A DNA stretch of 64,000 nucleotides, taken from Caprella mutica. Lineage: Eukaryota; Arthropoda; Malacostraca; Amphipoda; Caprellidae. The notes below the pieces were generated by a model, which was given only the letters and a program-made list of their open reading frames with translations, was not told the DNA's origin and searched no databases. Of this stretch, positions 12,344 through 23,260 are shown one piece after another. Every line of letters starts with the position of its first letter. Position 1 is the first letter of the stretch. Made by a program: the position numbers and the translations under genes. The DNA is taken from contig CANNZV010000839.1 of NCBI GenBank assembly GCA_947561585.1, positions 248,001 to 312,000 on the forward strand, in the 5' to 3' direction.

Positions 12344-12351
12344 CATCAATA

Positions 12352-12990
12352 ACTGGAATAGATAATAAATAGCCATATTCATAGAAATTTACTCTTAAAT
12401 GTATCATGAAATAAATACGACAATTAAAATAAGTGGGGTATCGATAAATAATTTCTGAAATTTCTTTTAGGTATATCATATTCATGGATAAGATATGCTT
12501 ATAAATTGAAGATAATTTATAATGCACCAGGAATTATTGAATATGTGTAATCATGAATTTTTGTTATATTTTAGAATTGTATTAATTTGTATCTTAAGAT
12601 GTATGTTGACAATAGTACAATCATAAATAATTTGATTTGAATATCCTTAAATATCAATAAAATAAATAAAGAGAATATACTAGAATAATTTGGAGATAGA
12701 TATTAAAAATTCGAACTGATAATACATGGACGAAATTAAACCAATTATAAATCAATAATTGTAGGATACTATATAAGTTACTCATAAATTGACGTTATAT
12801 TTATAGCTACTGTACCAACTATATGATTGTATGTTACAGCATTATTTTTCTTTGTCGATATTCACTGAATTCAAAACATCTTATACCTATTCTGAGAACA
12901 CAGAGTTGGAATATGTATCTAGATATCTTAAAAATAAACAAATATGCTTAATATTATTGAGAATTATCATCTACAACATATCAAACAGTA
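12352..12990. other. AT-rich DNA without recognised genes
   Basis: No repeat or coding signal seen. Confidence 0.55.
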
Positions 12991-12999
12991 CTTGAAAAG

Positions 13000-13733
13000 G
13001 TGCTGGGTAATTTGATCCCCTGTAATTTGATCCCTGGTAAGTTAACCCCCCGTAATTTGATCCACAATATATAATTCTTGAAGGTGATTTACATCTTGGT
13101 CTTATATCATATTTAATTAATTAAATACTTGATTAATTATTATGTATATATTATGTAATACAAGATTTTGGGATAAATTTATTAGTTTATCGTTTTCAAA
13201 ACAATTTTTACTGGATTCAAAGTTATAAAGAGGATTCGTGTAGGAGATAAATCAATAGATATGGAATGAACTATATTTATATCTAAAACAAAAATCAAAC
13301 GTAGATGAATCTGTAACATACTGGAGGTGTAAAATAAAAAGTTAGAGAGGTCGTAATCATACTATCATAAAGGATGGAAATCAATAACTAAGTATCGAGT
13401 AATTAGCTAAGTGTTTAATTAATTACACATATTATAAGTTCAAGAATTAAATAAACAGGATGAAATTGCCGGGAGTCAACTTACCAGGGATCAAATTACC
13501 AGGGAACCAAATTACCCGGGGATCAAATTACCAGGGAGCCAAATTACCCGGGGATCAAATTACCAGGGAACCAAATTACCCGGGGATCAAATTACCAGGG
13601 AACCAAATTACCCGGGGATCAAATTACCATGGAACCAAGTTACCCTGGGATCAAATTACCACGGATAAAATTACCGGAGGTCAAATGACCTAGCTGGGAT
13701 CAAATTAACGGGGGTCAAATTTTACCGGTCACG
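13000..13733. mobile_element. Foldback element, GGTAATTTGATCCCC subfamily, copy 1
   Basis: The left array (13000-13062) has about four units of GGTAATTTGATCCCC type. The right array (about 13467-13733) has some 17 units of the reverse complement GGGGATCAAATTACC, with alternation between GGGATCAAATTACC and GGGAACCAAATTACC. The arrays are therefore inverted and very unequal in length. Flanks CTTGAAAAG (12991-12999) and CTTAAAAAG (13734-13742) match at 8 of 9 positions, a likely target duplication. The left terminus is GGTGCTGGGTAA. The 400-bp interior is homologous to that of copy 2 at 44657-46241 (shared TTTAATTAATnAAATA and following). The open frame at 13460-13693 is only the array read through. 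Confidence 0.75.
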
Positions 13734-13742
13734 CTTAAAAAG

Positions 13743-14589
13743 ACTTTAATTGCGAATAAAGAGAAACTCACACATAATAGATGATATTGTATCGAATTTT
13801 ATAAAAAATCATAAAATCATATTATTGATATGATTGCTAATAGAATTGCTAATTTCTTATATTCTGATACAAAATTTGGATATCCATAAAAATTTGTAAA
13901 ATATGGTGAATCTTGATATGTAAATATATAACCCATGCAGTATAGTATCAATTATATTTCTGAGCGATGCCCGTTCTCTTCACTTTCGATGTGGAAAAAG
14001 TAACAAAATCGATCGCACTGGTTTGTTTTGATTCAATTTTTAATTGTAAATGGAACACTCAACTAAATATGACTGCAATCTTCAATATGAAATACGTATC
14101 TATATTTATGATTGTAATAGAAACTCTTTTGATTGATTGTTGATACCAATTTGCTATGCTCTATGAACACTCTTTCTAATTAATGCACTAAATTCAATTT
14201 ATTATCTCTAAAATATTAACCATAAAGAAAAATCTAAATCGTTCATATACATTTAAAGATTAGCGATAAGCAATTCTGTTCTGTATATAATATAGCTTCA
14301 ATATTTATCTATATTGAAGATGTATACAAAAAATGTTACTTTATACATCTAGTAAAGTATATGCACCGATACCATATTGATAGCAGATTCCAGTATCAAT
14401 TACAGTGATTACTTTGAATTAATTGTAACCAATATATACCAAGTAAGAAACTAATAACATACTTATCAAAGTATACCAAATTTTAAAAGAAAAGTATTTT
14501 ATTATAGTCAAATCATCAGATTCAAATAAGTTGTTAGGACTGTGAAAAAGATATATACAGTTTGAATCTGAGGCCACATAGTAGTAGAT
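13743..14589. other. AT-rich DNA without recognised genes
   Basis: No repeat, ORF or RNA signal I can support. Confidence 0.5.
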
Positions 14590-14975
14590 TACGTTATATA
14601 TTCAACGGTTATATTACAGTTCTAAGATGAATTTGATGCAGTTTTAATGCAATTATATAACAGTTTAAATTAATTTAAAATTCATTTTGATTGCAATTAT
14701 GAATTAGGTCTAATGGAGGTAATTATAATATTGATACAGTTGAGACAGTTTAATGATACAGTTATATGCACATAAAAATGGTTTTAATGCAGTTACAAAG
14801 CATTTTAAAATGTAATTATATAGCAGTTGTGAAGCAGTATATGTAGTAATTTTATTGCGGTTACAAAGTAAATATATATGCAGTTATAAAATAGTTTTAA
14901 TGCGACTTTTAAACGAATTTTCATGCAGTTCTATACTGGTTTGGATGCAGTTACAAAGAATTTTCAAGTATAATT
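14590..14975. repeat. Degenerate GTTTTAATGCAGTTACAAAG minisatellite
   Basis: The words ATGCAGTT, TTTTAATGCAGTTACAAAG and ATGCAGTTATAAAATAG recur at irregular spacing of roughly 18-40 bp (for example about 14638, 14785, 14870, 14930 and 14945). Units are strongly diverged. This is an old tandem array rather than coding sequence. Confidence 0.5.
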
Positions 14976-15305
14976 ACTTCTTCAATTGATGCCCGAAGTA
15001 TTTTCATCCGGTACATGGAATATATTCATTATAGTAAAATCTTCACACATTATATAGTCTTTGAGTAAATTTTGAGTAGAGAAGCCCACTCACTTCATAT
15101 ACCTTACTGTATTGTGCCAATTCCATTTTCAGTTCATATCTCCACTTCTGCTTTGATTAATTTCTGAATCAACAATATTATTGAGTCAAAGGTGGACCTT
15201 TAAGATTTACTAAATATTTAAATTTTCATAGAGGTAGTGTAAAGGATTTTCTCTATTCCTTATGGGAATACATATTGCCTATATGATAGGTATACGTCAA
15301 ATCAC

Positions 15306-15408
15306 AGTTCACGTCCCTTATTGATTTAAGGACGTGAACTATAGGAAGATTGTATTTGGATAGGTTTCTAGTTCACGTTCTTAAATGAAATGAGTATACG
15401 TGAACTAG
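15306..15408. repeat. Two adjacent hairpins sharing AGTTCACG
   Basis: The first hairpin pairs AGTTCACGTCC with GGACGTGAACT within 15306-15340. The second pairs CTAGTTCACG (15368-15377) with CGTGAACTAG (15399-15408), perfect over 10 bp. Both arms use the same AGTTCACG core, so one hairpin probably arose from the other by duplication. Function unknown. Confidence 0.7.
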
Positions 15409-15628
15409 GAATTTACCAAATTATTAGTAGCAACCGAAGCCTTTCAGTGAGTCTTTCACTGTGATGTGACCGTAAAAAATTATGGCAACACTTTTAAATC
15501 AGATTTAAAGAAATGAAAGCACATAAAGCAATTGAAACGTATCAGTTATTGTAATAGGTACCATGTAGATTTGTTGAGCCTATAGAACTATTCAGCCGTT
15601 GAATTTTTATTTTAGCGTGTTCCTGTGA

Positions 15629-15636
15629 TGACGTCA
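15629..15636. promoter_or_regulatory. CRE-like palindrome TGACGTCA
   Basis: A perfect TGACGTCA, the binding site of CREB/ATF-family factors, lies in the slightly longer context TGTGATGACGTCACAAA. No transcription unit is visible nearby, so a regulatory role is only possible. It may equally be part of an unrecognised repeat (the 15420-15660 stretch is less AT-rich than its surroundings). Confidence 0.25.
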
Positions 15637-15669
15637 CAAACTGATACTCCTCCTGTCAGTGTATAATAT

Positions 15670-16895
15670 GTTTTGTTCTAAATATGCACAGAACATCAAA
15701 CCTTTTTGATCAAGGTATTAGTCATGGATTTGATTAGAAATTGTTGGTCATGAAATATATCAAAACTAAAAGTGAATATACGTATTGTATGAACATTTGA
15801 TGCGAATTAGGTACTCGATAAAATTACATGTAAAGTATGTAATTTGAATGTTTAATATGTTTTATTTATTCTTTAAAAGAAAAGATAAATATTTTTTATA
15901 CCTTTTATGAAGAAAAGTTCTAGACTGAAAGTTATGTTCACTGTACAATTACTCGTACCAGTAAATCTCTACGATCGTCCAGGAATGGGATGGAACTATA
16001 TATATAGGTACCTATTTCTATAGATTGCTGTCTAGAATAATACAGCCTAACATGACAATAATGTCTGATATAATTCAGATAGTGAAATTAGCAGCTTTTG
16101 ACATGATTCGTCATCTTTGATTAACATGATATTTTACTGTAAACTACCCATGAATGCTATTGTTAAAAAAACATTACAATCGAATTATTTAAAGCATTAT
16201 TTATACATTTTTAGCTGTGTAATGCACAAGAACTTTGTACACTTAAAATTGGTTACTTTTATTAATATGGTTGTTTAATCAGAAATAATTTTCAAATTAA
16301 TTTCAATTTATCAAAAAGTAGCTCGGAATGTAAATGAATATTTCCTGAAATTTTCACAACAAACTTTTAAGTTGAGCCCATTTTATTGTAATAAAAACAC
16401 ATTTATATAAAAGCGTATAAGAGGTTGTGTAAGTTGATGGGATTATGAGGCTTTGTCTAATATCAAATATTCACATTGTGTAGCACTATTTTACCATCGG
16501 TTGGTCGTACTGTGAATCATTTGTTCGAATATCAGTTGGGTGCACTACGTGAATTTGTTTGAGTATCACTTCCAACGGATAAGTTTGCATAATTGATAAT
16601 TGAAGAATAATTTTAAAAAATTTCGCAGGTTGTATAATTTAGTATATAATTTCGAAAAATTAGCTAGAAATCATTTTAAATAAGAACACGACAATCTTAT
16701 CACTTAAATAATGATAATATGGTAATACTAAGTACAAATGAATTAATATACTAACAAAGTGCCATGTAATCAATTAAAACATTAGTCAAAAGAGTGGAAA
16801 ATTATGTACCTAGACTATATATAACAAAAGTAGCATTTTGATATCACTTGAGATTTTAGATTCTTCAGATAACTTTTACATTTTCGATTTTAAAT
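15670..16895. other. AT-rich DNA without recognised genes
   Basis: No repeat or coding signal seen. Confidence 0.5.
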
Positions 16896-16898
16896 TAA

Positions 16899-17052
16899 GC
16901 GGCAGAGCTGTAGCGTAACAAACCCCTAGCGTTTCAGAATAAAATTGGCGATGACGCTACATTAGCGCAGAAGTAACAGAATACAGCTAAAGAAAGAGGA
17001 GGTGCCGCTTGTAGCGCACGTTATAGGCACTGTGCCCACCTCCGGTTAATTG
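16899..17052. other. GC-richer island with repeated TAGCG words
   Basis: In a strongly AT-rich setting this 150-bp patch contains GTAGCG, TAGCGC and CTAGCG words in several places. It also has GGAGGTG at about 16998 facing CACCTCC at about 17037. It may be a short mobile fragment, but I cannot define ends or a family. Confidence 0.35.
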
Positions 17053-17243
17053 CAATGAATGTTCTTGATATCAGAAAAGTTAGTAATAGTGGTAAAGCAG
17101 AAAGTGTACAATTTTTTATATTATAATATAGATGAATAGAGATACTGCCTAATTTACGATACAGATAATTGGACTTTTTATATTTCGATATTATTTAAAT
17201 GGTGTCTTTATAGCTCTCAATTGTATACTGAACTAGATTATGT

Positions 17244-18127
17244 GCATTCGTAGAGCGCATACCTTCGCCTCTGCTTTGACCTGTTCTCTCCCAAAATTTA
17301 AGAAACTGCTAACTGGATAATAATCAATCGTCCCACCAAGTTTCATGCAATATGATACAATACTTTTTGAGTTACTGAGTTATAAATGACCTTGACCTTT
17401 GACCGGATCGCTCCCAAAATTCTACCAGATCGTTCCTGGACATTGACCAATTGCCATATCAAATTTCAGACAATTTGGTTGAGTACTTTTTGAGTTAATG
17501 AGTTACAAATCGCCTTGACCTTGATCTTTGACCATTGGCCTGATTGCTCCCAAAATCTATCCAAATGGTTCCTGTATAATGACCAATCGTCCCACCAAGT
17601 TTCATGCAATATGGTTCAATATTTTTTGAGTTATAAATGACCTTTACTTTGAACTTTGACCGGGCCACTCCCAAAATTCTACCAGCAGGTCATTGGACAT
17701 GAACCAATCGTTTAACCAAATTTCAGGCAATTTGGTTGAACAATTTTTCAGTTAAGCGAATAACAAGATGATAAATAAATAAATGCCGATAAAAATATGA
17801 CCTTCCTGCATTCTGGTCATATTTTAGGTGGCATTAATTTATCAACTTGTTATTCGCATAACTCAAATGTATTCAACCAAATTGTCTGGAATTTTGTGGG
17901 ACGATTGGTCAAAGTCCATGAAGCATGTGGTAAAGTTTTAGGAGCGATCCGGTCAAAGGTCAAGGTCATTCATAACTCAAAAAGTTTTCAACCAAATTAC
18001 CTGAAAATTGACGGGACGATATACCATTATTCAGAAACCATTTGATTAGATTTTGTGACCCAACATGGTTAAAGGTCAATAACAATGTCATTTATAAGAG
18101 GTGGCAAAGGTATGCGTACATGAGTGC
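17244..18127. mobile_element. Complete palindromic foldback element with internal ~120-bp subrepeats
   Basis: The two arms meet at a small loop near 17806 (AAATATGACC / GGTCATATTT). They end in terminal repeats of about 25 bp: GCATTCGTAGAGCGCATACC at the left and its diverged complement GGTATGCGTACATGAGTGC at the right. The left arm contains about four tandem subrepeats of roughly 115-125 bp, each with CTCCCAAAATTCTACC, a GACCAATCGTC word, ATTTCAGGCAATTTGGTTGA and a CTTTTTGAGTTA-type word. The right arm has about two and a half inverted subrepeats, so it is shorter. There is no transposase. No clear target duplication flanks it. Partial relatives lie at 4290-4580 and 51800-52165. Confidence 0.75.
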
Positions 18128-18767
18128 AAGTCATCTAGCTCAATATACAATTGTGAACCATATGTCAGTAACCTAACTTGAATAAGTTACCAGTAACGGT
18201 AAATATTAGAATATATTTTCGAGGTCCTATATATATACCAGTTACCTGCTACTGATAAAGAAACGATTTTTTCAGATATTTTATCCGATAACGGTACTAT
18301 CGGTGCATAGCTTTTACTTCCAAAGATAATTGAAACTAATTATAGAAGAAAATTTTCAAACCCATGAATATCTTAAATGCAAAGGCAACTGTACTCAATC
18401 CAAATAAATTAATACACGATAAATCTCATGCATCACACATTAAGAAACAGAGTTTTACTAAAAATCTTTCCCGCACATTTACAAAAGGTAATAAAAGATT
18501 TCATCTATTATAAAGGAAACCAGCTAGTATCCCCTTCTGCAGACATCTCCTTATAAAATATATAATATTTTGTATGGTTTTATTCTTTCTCAAAAAAGTG
18601 TCGTTTGCATAATAAAGTAACCGATTTAAATAATGCTGAAGTTTGTCAAAAATTATTGCTAGAAGGCTATGATAAATTTCATTTAAGAGACTAGATTTTA
18701 AAATTTCATTTATTTATCATACCTAAGATAGTGAATATATAATATGCATCTGTAGAACCCCAATTTG

Positions 18768-18812
18768 TATTTGTATAAGGTAGACAAATTGCATAAGGTA
18801 CACAAGTTGTAT
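18768..18812. repeat. Short direct repeat ATAAGGTAGACAAATTG
   Basis: ATAAGGTAGACAAATTGCATAAGGTACACAAG is a two-unit local duplication. The same word returns at about 19118-19150 (GATAAGGTAGACAAATTG and ATAAGGTAGATAA), on the far side of the hairpin series at 18828-18983. The words may therefore mark two edges of one unrecognised element. Confidence 0.4.
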
Positions 18813-18827
18813 AACTCTTTCAAGTCT

Positions 18828-18983
18828 GGTGGTACATATTTTGCACCACAATGATTGTTACAATTAATACACGGTGGTAAAGAAAGTATACCACCTAAAA
18901 AACGCTTGCAAAAGTGGTGGGTAAATATTCCTTACCACCATAAAGGTTAAATGTATGCTCAGTGGTAAAGAAAATGTACCACC
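18828..18983. repeat. Four tandem GGTGGTA...TACCACC hairpins
   Basis: Four imperfect stem-loops follow each other at about 45-bp intervals: 18828-18848, 18873-18895 (GGTGGTA facing TACCACC), 18914-18940 and 18962-18983. Stems share GTGGTA and TACCAC and enclose A-rich loops (AAGAAAGTA, AAGAAAATG). Spacing and shared loop sequence show these are tandem copies of one hairpin unit. Confidence 0.75.
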
Positions 18984-19249
18984 TTTAGAAATAAAGTTTT
19001 TATGCTGCCTGGCAGCTCAAATTTTTAACCAATAATATAGTAAATGGTTAAGTATAGTCATAATTCTTTTGGCACATATGACATTTATTTCCCTGAAAAC
19101 TATGGGCCTGAAAGAGATAAGGTAGACAAATTGTAAATGTATAAGGTAGATAATAATATGTGATACGTCTTGAGAAGACTCGGAATAGAGTAATGTATCT
19201 TTCGAGTTCAATAAATGTAACCTGTCTTCTCTCATCCTCATATATTCAA

Positions 19250-22200
19250 GTTCTGAGATTGAGTGAGCCTCGCATATAATATATTTCGTGAACGTAGACT
19301 TGGATTTGTTTGTTTATTAGATTGAACAGAAATTGATAGGAGTATATTCTTCAGTGTGGATATTTTATGGACTGTAAATTATTAAGTATAATTTAATCAT
19401 ACATATATTTGATTTGAATCTAAATGTAAAGTTTACTTGGATATTATGAAAATAATAGATTATTTTATATTGTAATATATAATCATAAGATACTTTTTAT
19501 AGTTTCAAGAAGTGTGCATTCAACTGTGACATATTTTATAGGGTAGAGAAAAATTTTCTCTTGATGAAATCTCTGCATAAAAGAAAATCTATCTAATAAT
19601 AATTTTCAATAATGTAAATTCAATAATTTTCAATAATATAAATGCATACATAACTTAAATTTAGATTATTGTTGAATTAGTTAACTAAAGAAAAAAATGT
19701 TCAGTACACACCAATTCTCTGAGTTGGACCTATTAAGTACCCACAGTTAGTCTATTTTTCTCAAATTTTTTTCATGCGTTCGTGTGAAAATATGTAACAA
19801 TAAAACAAACTTTGTTATTTTATAACTCTGATTGTTAAAAATGAAATCCTTTATGTCGACTGTACTACTTATTGATTTATAACAATGGAAATATTATTTA
19901 AGTGAGGTAACAAATGCTGACTTAAAAATTGAAATAATCAAATTTTAAGAAGATCCTCAGGCTATTGCGTTCTAAAACCTACTGTTTATTTCAATTAGCT
20001 CTTTGAACAGATTTTTTGAAAACGCTCTTACAATATGACTTCATCCGAATGAAGATTTCTTTATAACCATTATTAGAACTTATGAGTTGTCCCTCACAAT
20101 TTCATGACATTGACATCAAAATATTCAAGGAGTTCACTAAGTTTCCAGGCATATCTTTCCAATACACCTTCAGTCTGGTGATTGTGTCATAGCTTAAATG
20201 TAAGCAGCATAAAATAAATAGCAATTCACAGGAGAGAGAATACGTGTCAATATTTGTACTACAGAACGAGGCAAATATTATAATGCGTCTTCGCCATGTA
20301 CATTCATTATAAATTTTATTTGCACAACAACATTTTAATGTTTTAGTTTTCTGTATTTTGGAATTTCAAAACGTATAGTCTGTGTTTAGTGTGATTTCAT
20401 ATAATAAAAGTTTGGTTATACTTTAATATGAAACTGTATCTGATTCAGATTTAACATTTATAATCTCTTTACCATCTAGTAAAGCCATTTTAACGAATGT
20501 ATATCTATTTTTATTTTAAAATATAATTAATTTTTCGTCATTATAGAATCTAAGTTTTGGTCAGGGATGTCCGTTTCGAACAATAGACTTTTAATTGCGA
20601 TTTAGTTTTACAATGCATTATGCTATTGAATATTTGTCGAATCAATTACTGGTATGAATAACTCATATATAATAATTGGCAATTAAAAATTGACGAAATA
20701 AGCTATTTCTATTTTTCCAATTGCTGATGACTTGAGGTAATGTCGAAAAAAATAATTTGTGAATGAATAATTATACAAATATCAATCAAAGCCTTTAAAA
20801 TTCAATTCTAAATAAGTACTTTCATGAAATAACAGATATCGTATTTTGTTACAACGTTTACATTAAAATTATTATTTTTGTTATATTTACATGCAATCGT
20901 TCAACTCTTATAAATATTGTATATCCCAATAATTGGTATAAATAAAATCAACTAGGAGCACCTTTTGGTTCGGCAATTATCATAATATTTATTGTATAAT
21001 TAATTAATTTCATTAGAATAAAAGTTTAATCAGATTTAACTATAATATTATTTGATGACGAAACTTCCTGGGTATTTTGAATTATGAAATATTGAGATAA
21101 AGTTAATGTATTTCCTTTTGAATGAAATATTCTAATGATGTGATTAGAAATGAAACTGATGAATAATTACTTTTCGTCTATTCTTCATTATTGTTGAATT
21201 ATATTAACAATTATTTGTATTACAATGATTTCAAGTTCATTCATATAATGGAATAATTATATATGTATGTAGACTCAGAGAAAAATACTGAGTCAAAGTG
21301 ACTATCTTACCGGGTATTTTTACCACTGTTTATCAAGTCAATTTGAACCTATAATGAAGGCATACAGAGTAAATGCATTTCTGGGCGAAAGACCATCTTC
21401 CACAGTTCTCATTGAATATCAAGATTTTACCTATAGTCAAATATCTGACGTTTAGCATAAACCATATTTTGACATAAAATAGCTCTAATTTCCTATAGAT
21501 TGATCCTGTTTTAGCATACAAATTACAATTTTATCATAAAATACTTCTATTTTGTCATGAAACTCTTCTATTTTAGCATAACATAAAATACTTCTACTTT
21601 ATCTAAGACTTTGGAATCAGTATAATTATTTATTGTGGTGTGGTATAACATATAAAAATAACTTATTTATTTAGCGAAATAGTAAAGTGACCTGCCAGTG
21701 GGTCACAATATACCCTGTAGCAAAGGTCAGGATAGAGTGCAGTTCTTCCCATTCTTATTTCTGTGTGTGTATGCAGTCATGCGGAAAGAATTCATTTGGA
21801 ATGCAATGCGTGATATTTGGTGCCATTGATCGAGAACCATTCATTCTGTGTACTATTGTATATTGAAAAATATAAAAATATTTGAAAAATGCTCATTTAA
21901 TTATTAGGATTTAGTTTTTGATTGTATCAAATTGTCTATTATACATACAGTATTTGATGATAATAATTATTGTATGTGATAAGATATAATATGATGTAAT
22001 TATTCATTAATGGGTATAATTAGTTTAATGGATATAGTGCATGTTCAGTCTTCACGACTGTAATAAAGGCTAAATCTAAAGATTAGAAGCAGAGCCTAAC
22101 GATATTGCTAAATCGCTAGTGTTCGCTTCAACTTCAAGTATTAACATTGCGAACGAATGGAAATTATATTATGAATCGGCTCTAAAAAGTGTTTTAGTTG

Positions 22201-23258
22201 TCTTGGAATTAGCACTTCCTAAAGAACAATGATAGAACAAGTGAAAATGTTCCTTTTAATCAGTGGAATACATGCATGTAGTAAACGATATCCATTAGAA
22301 GATGGAATAACTCTTTAGTTTAATATGATATCAATTAATCATTCATCAAACTAGTCAGAATTCTTATCGCTCATATTGATAAATTACAAAATGACACGAA
22401 TAAAAATGCCTTATAATCATATGTGATGAATTACCCAATTGACTTGATGAAACAAGTCAATTAGACCCACACGGGTTAAATTGATCATTTTCTTGAGGTA
22501 AGAGTAGCGTCATTTCTGGTTAAAATTATCCTTATTATGTACTATTGAAATATTCCGATTTGGCCAACTGTAATTCATGTTTTTATTGAGGAATTCTAAT
22601 AATTTGGCAAAACTTTTATAATAGTATAATTGTGTGTCATATACTCAACAATGAGGTGTCATTTGGTTATGATATGAAATGTAAGGACCATGTCAGGCCG
22701 CTTCATTTTTTATTCTGTGTGCATGCCATCAATACTTGGCTATAGCGTGTTTGTGGCGTTTCAAACCATTATGAACAATCAAACACGTACGGTTTCTATG
22801 CACATAAAGTAATAATAGTATTTTTAATCGCTTTATGATGGAGCTATAAAGTAATAAATTATCATAGCGGAGACATTTTAATTAATAACAGTTATACAGA
22901 CCAAAGCCATTCAAATTAATTACCCAATTTTTTACCATACATGTTTCAAAATAGAAAACTGAAACTCATGTTTCGTTTAACCAAATCTGAGACAATTGAT
23001 TGGATAAAATTGGATTTCTAAATTGTGATTATTTCGGTAATCATTATTGCAGTACGTTTTTTTTTTTTGCAATATAAAAATAGGAAAAACTTGTTCGGCA
23101 AACAAAAAAAATTGGCAAAATTGGTCCAGTTTGGTTAGGTTTGAATGTAATTTATTTATGTACTTCATTTCATATAAAATTATGTTGATTATCTATTTCA
23201 CTTCATGTGTACTACTGGTACCGAAATGAAGATATTTAGAAATATTTGTGAATACTAA
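19250..23258. other. AT-rich DNA without recognised genes
   Basis: Only short frames. Small local structures include a perfect 9-bp hairpin at 22438-22461 (ATTGACTTG / CAAGTCAAT), repeated TTATCATAAAATACTTCTA words at 21530-21600, and GTTCGC...GCGAAC pairing near 22123-22155. None identifies a known element. Confidence 0.5.
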
Positions 23259-23260
23259 TA

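Noticed and set aside
12123..12527. 134-codon minus-strand frame
   Set aside because: Runs through the inverted GGCCGAAAACGAATT array; the overlapping second frame shows the same repeat-driven openness.
13460..13693. 77-codon frame with Lys-Leu-Pro-Gly repeats
   Set aside because: It is the 15-bp foldback array read in frame; 15 is a multiple of three, so stops are avoided without coding selection.
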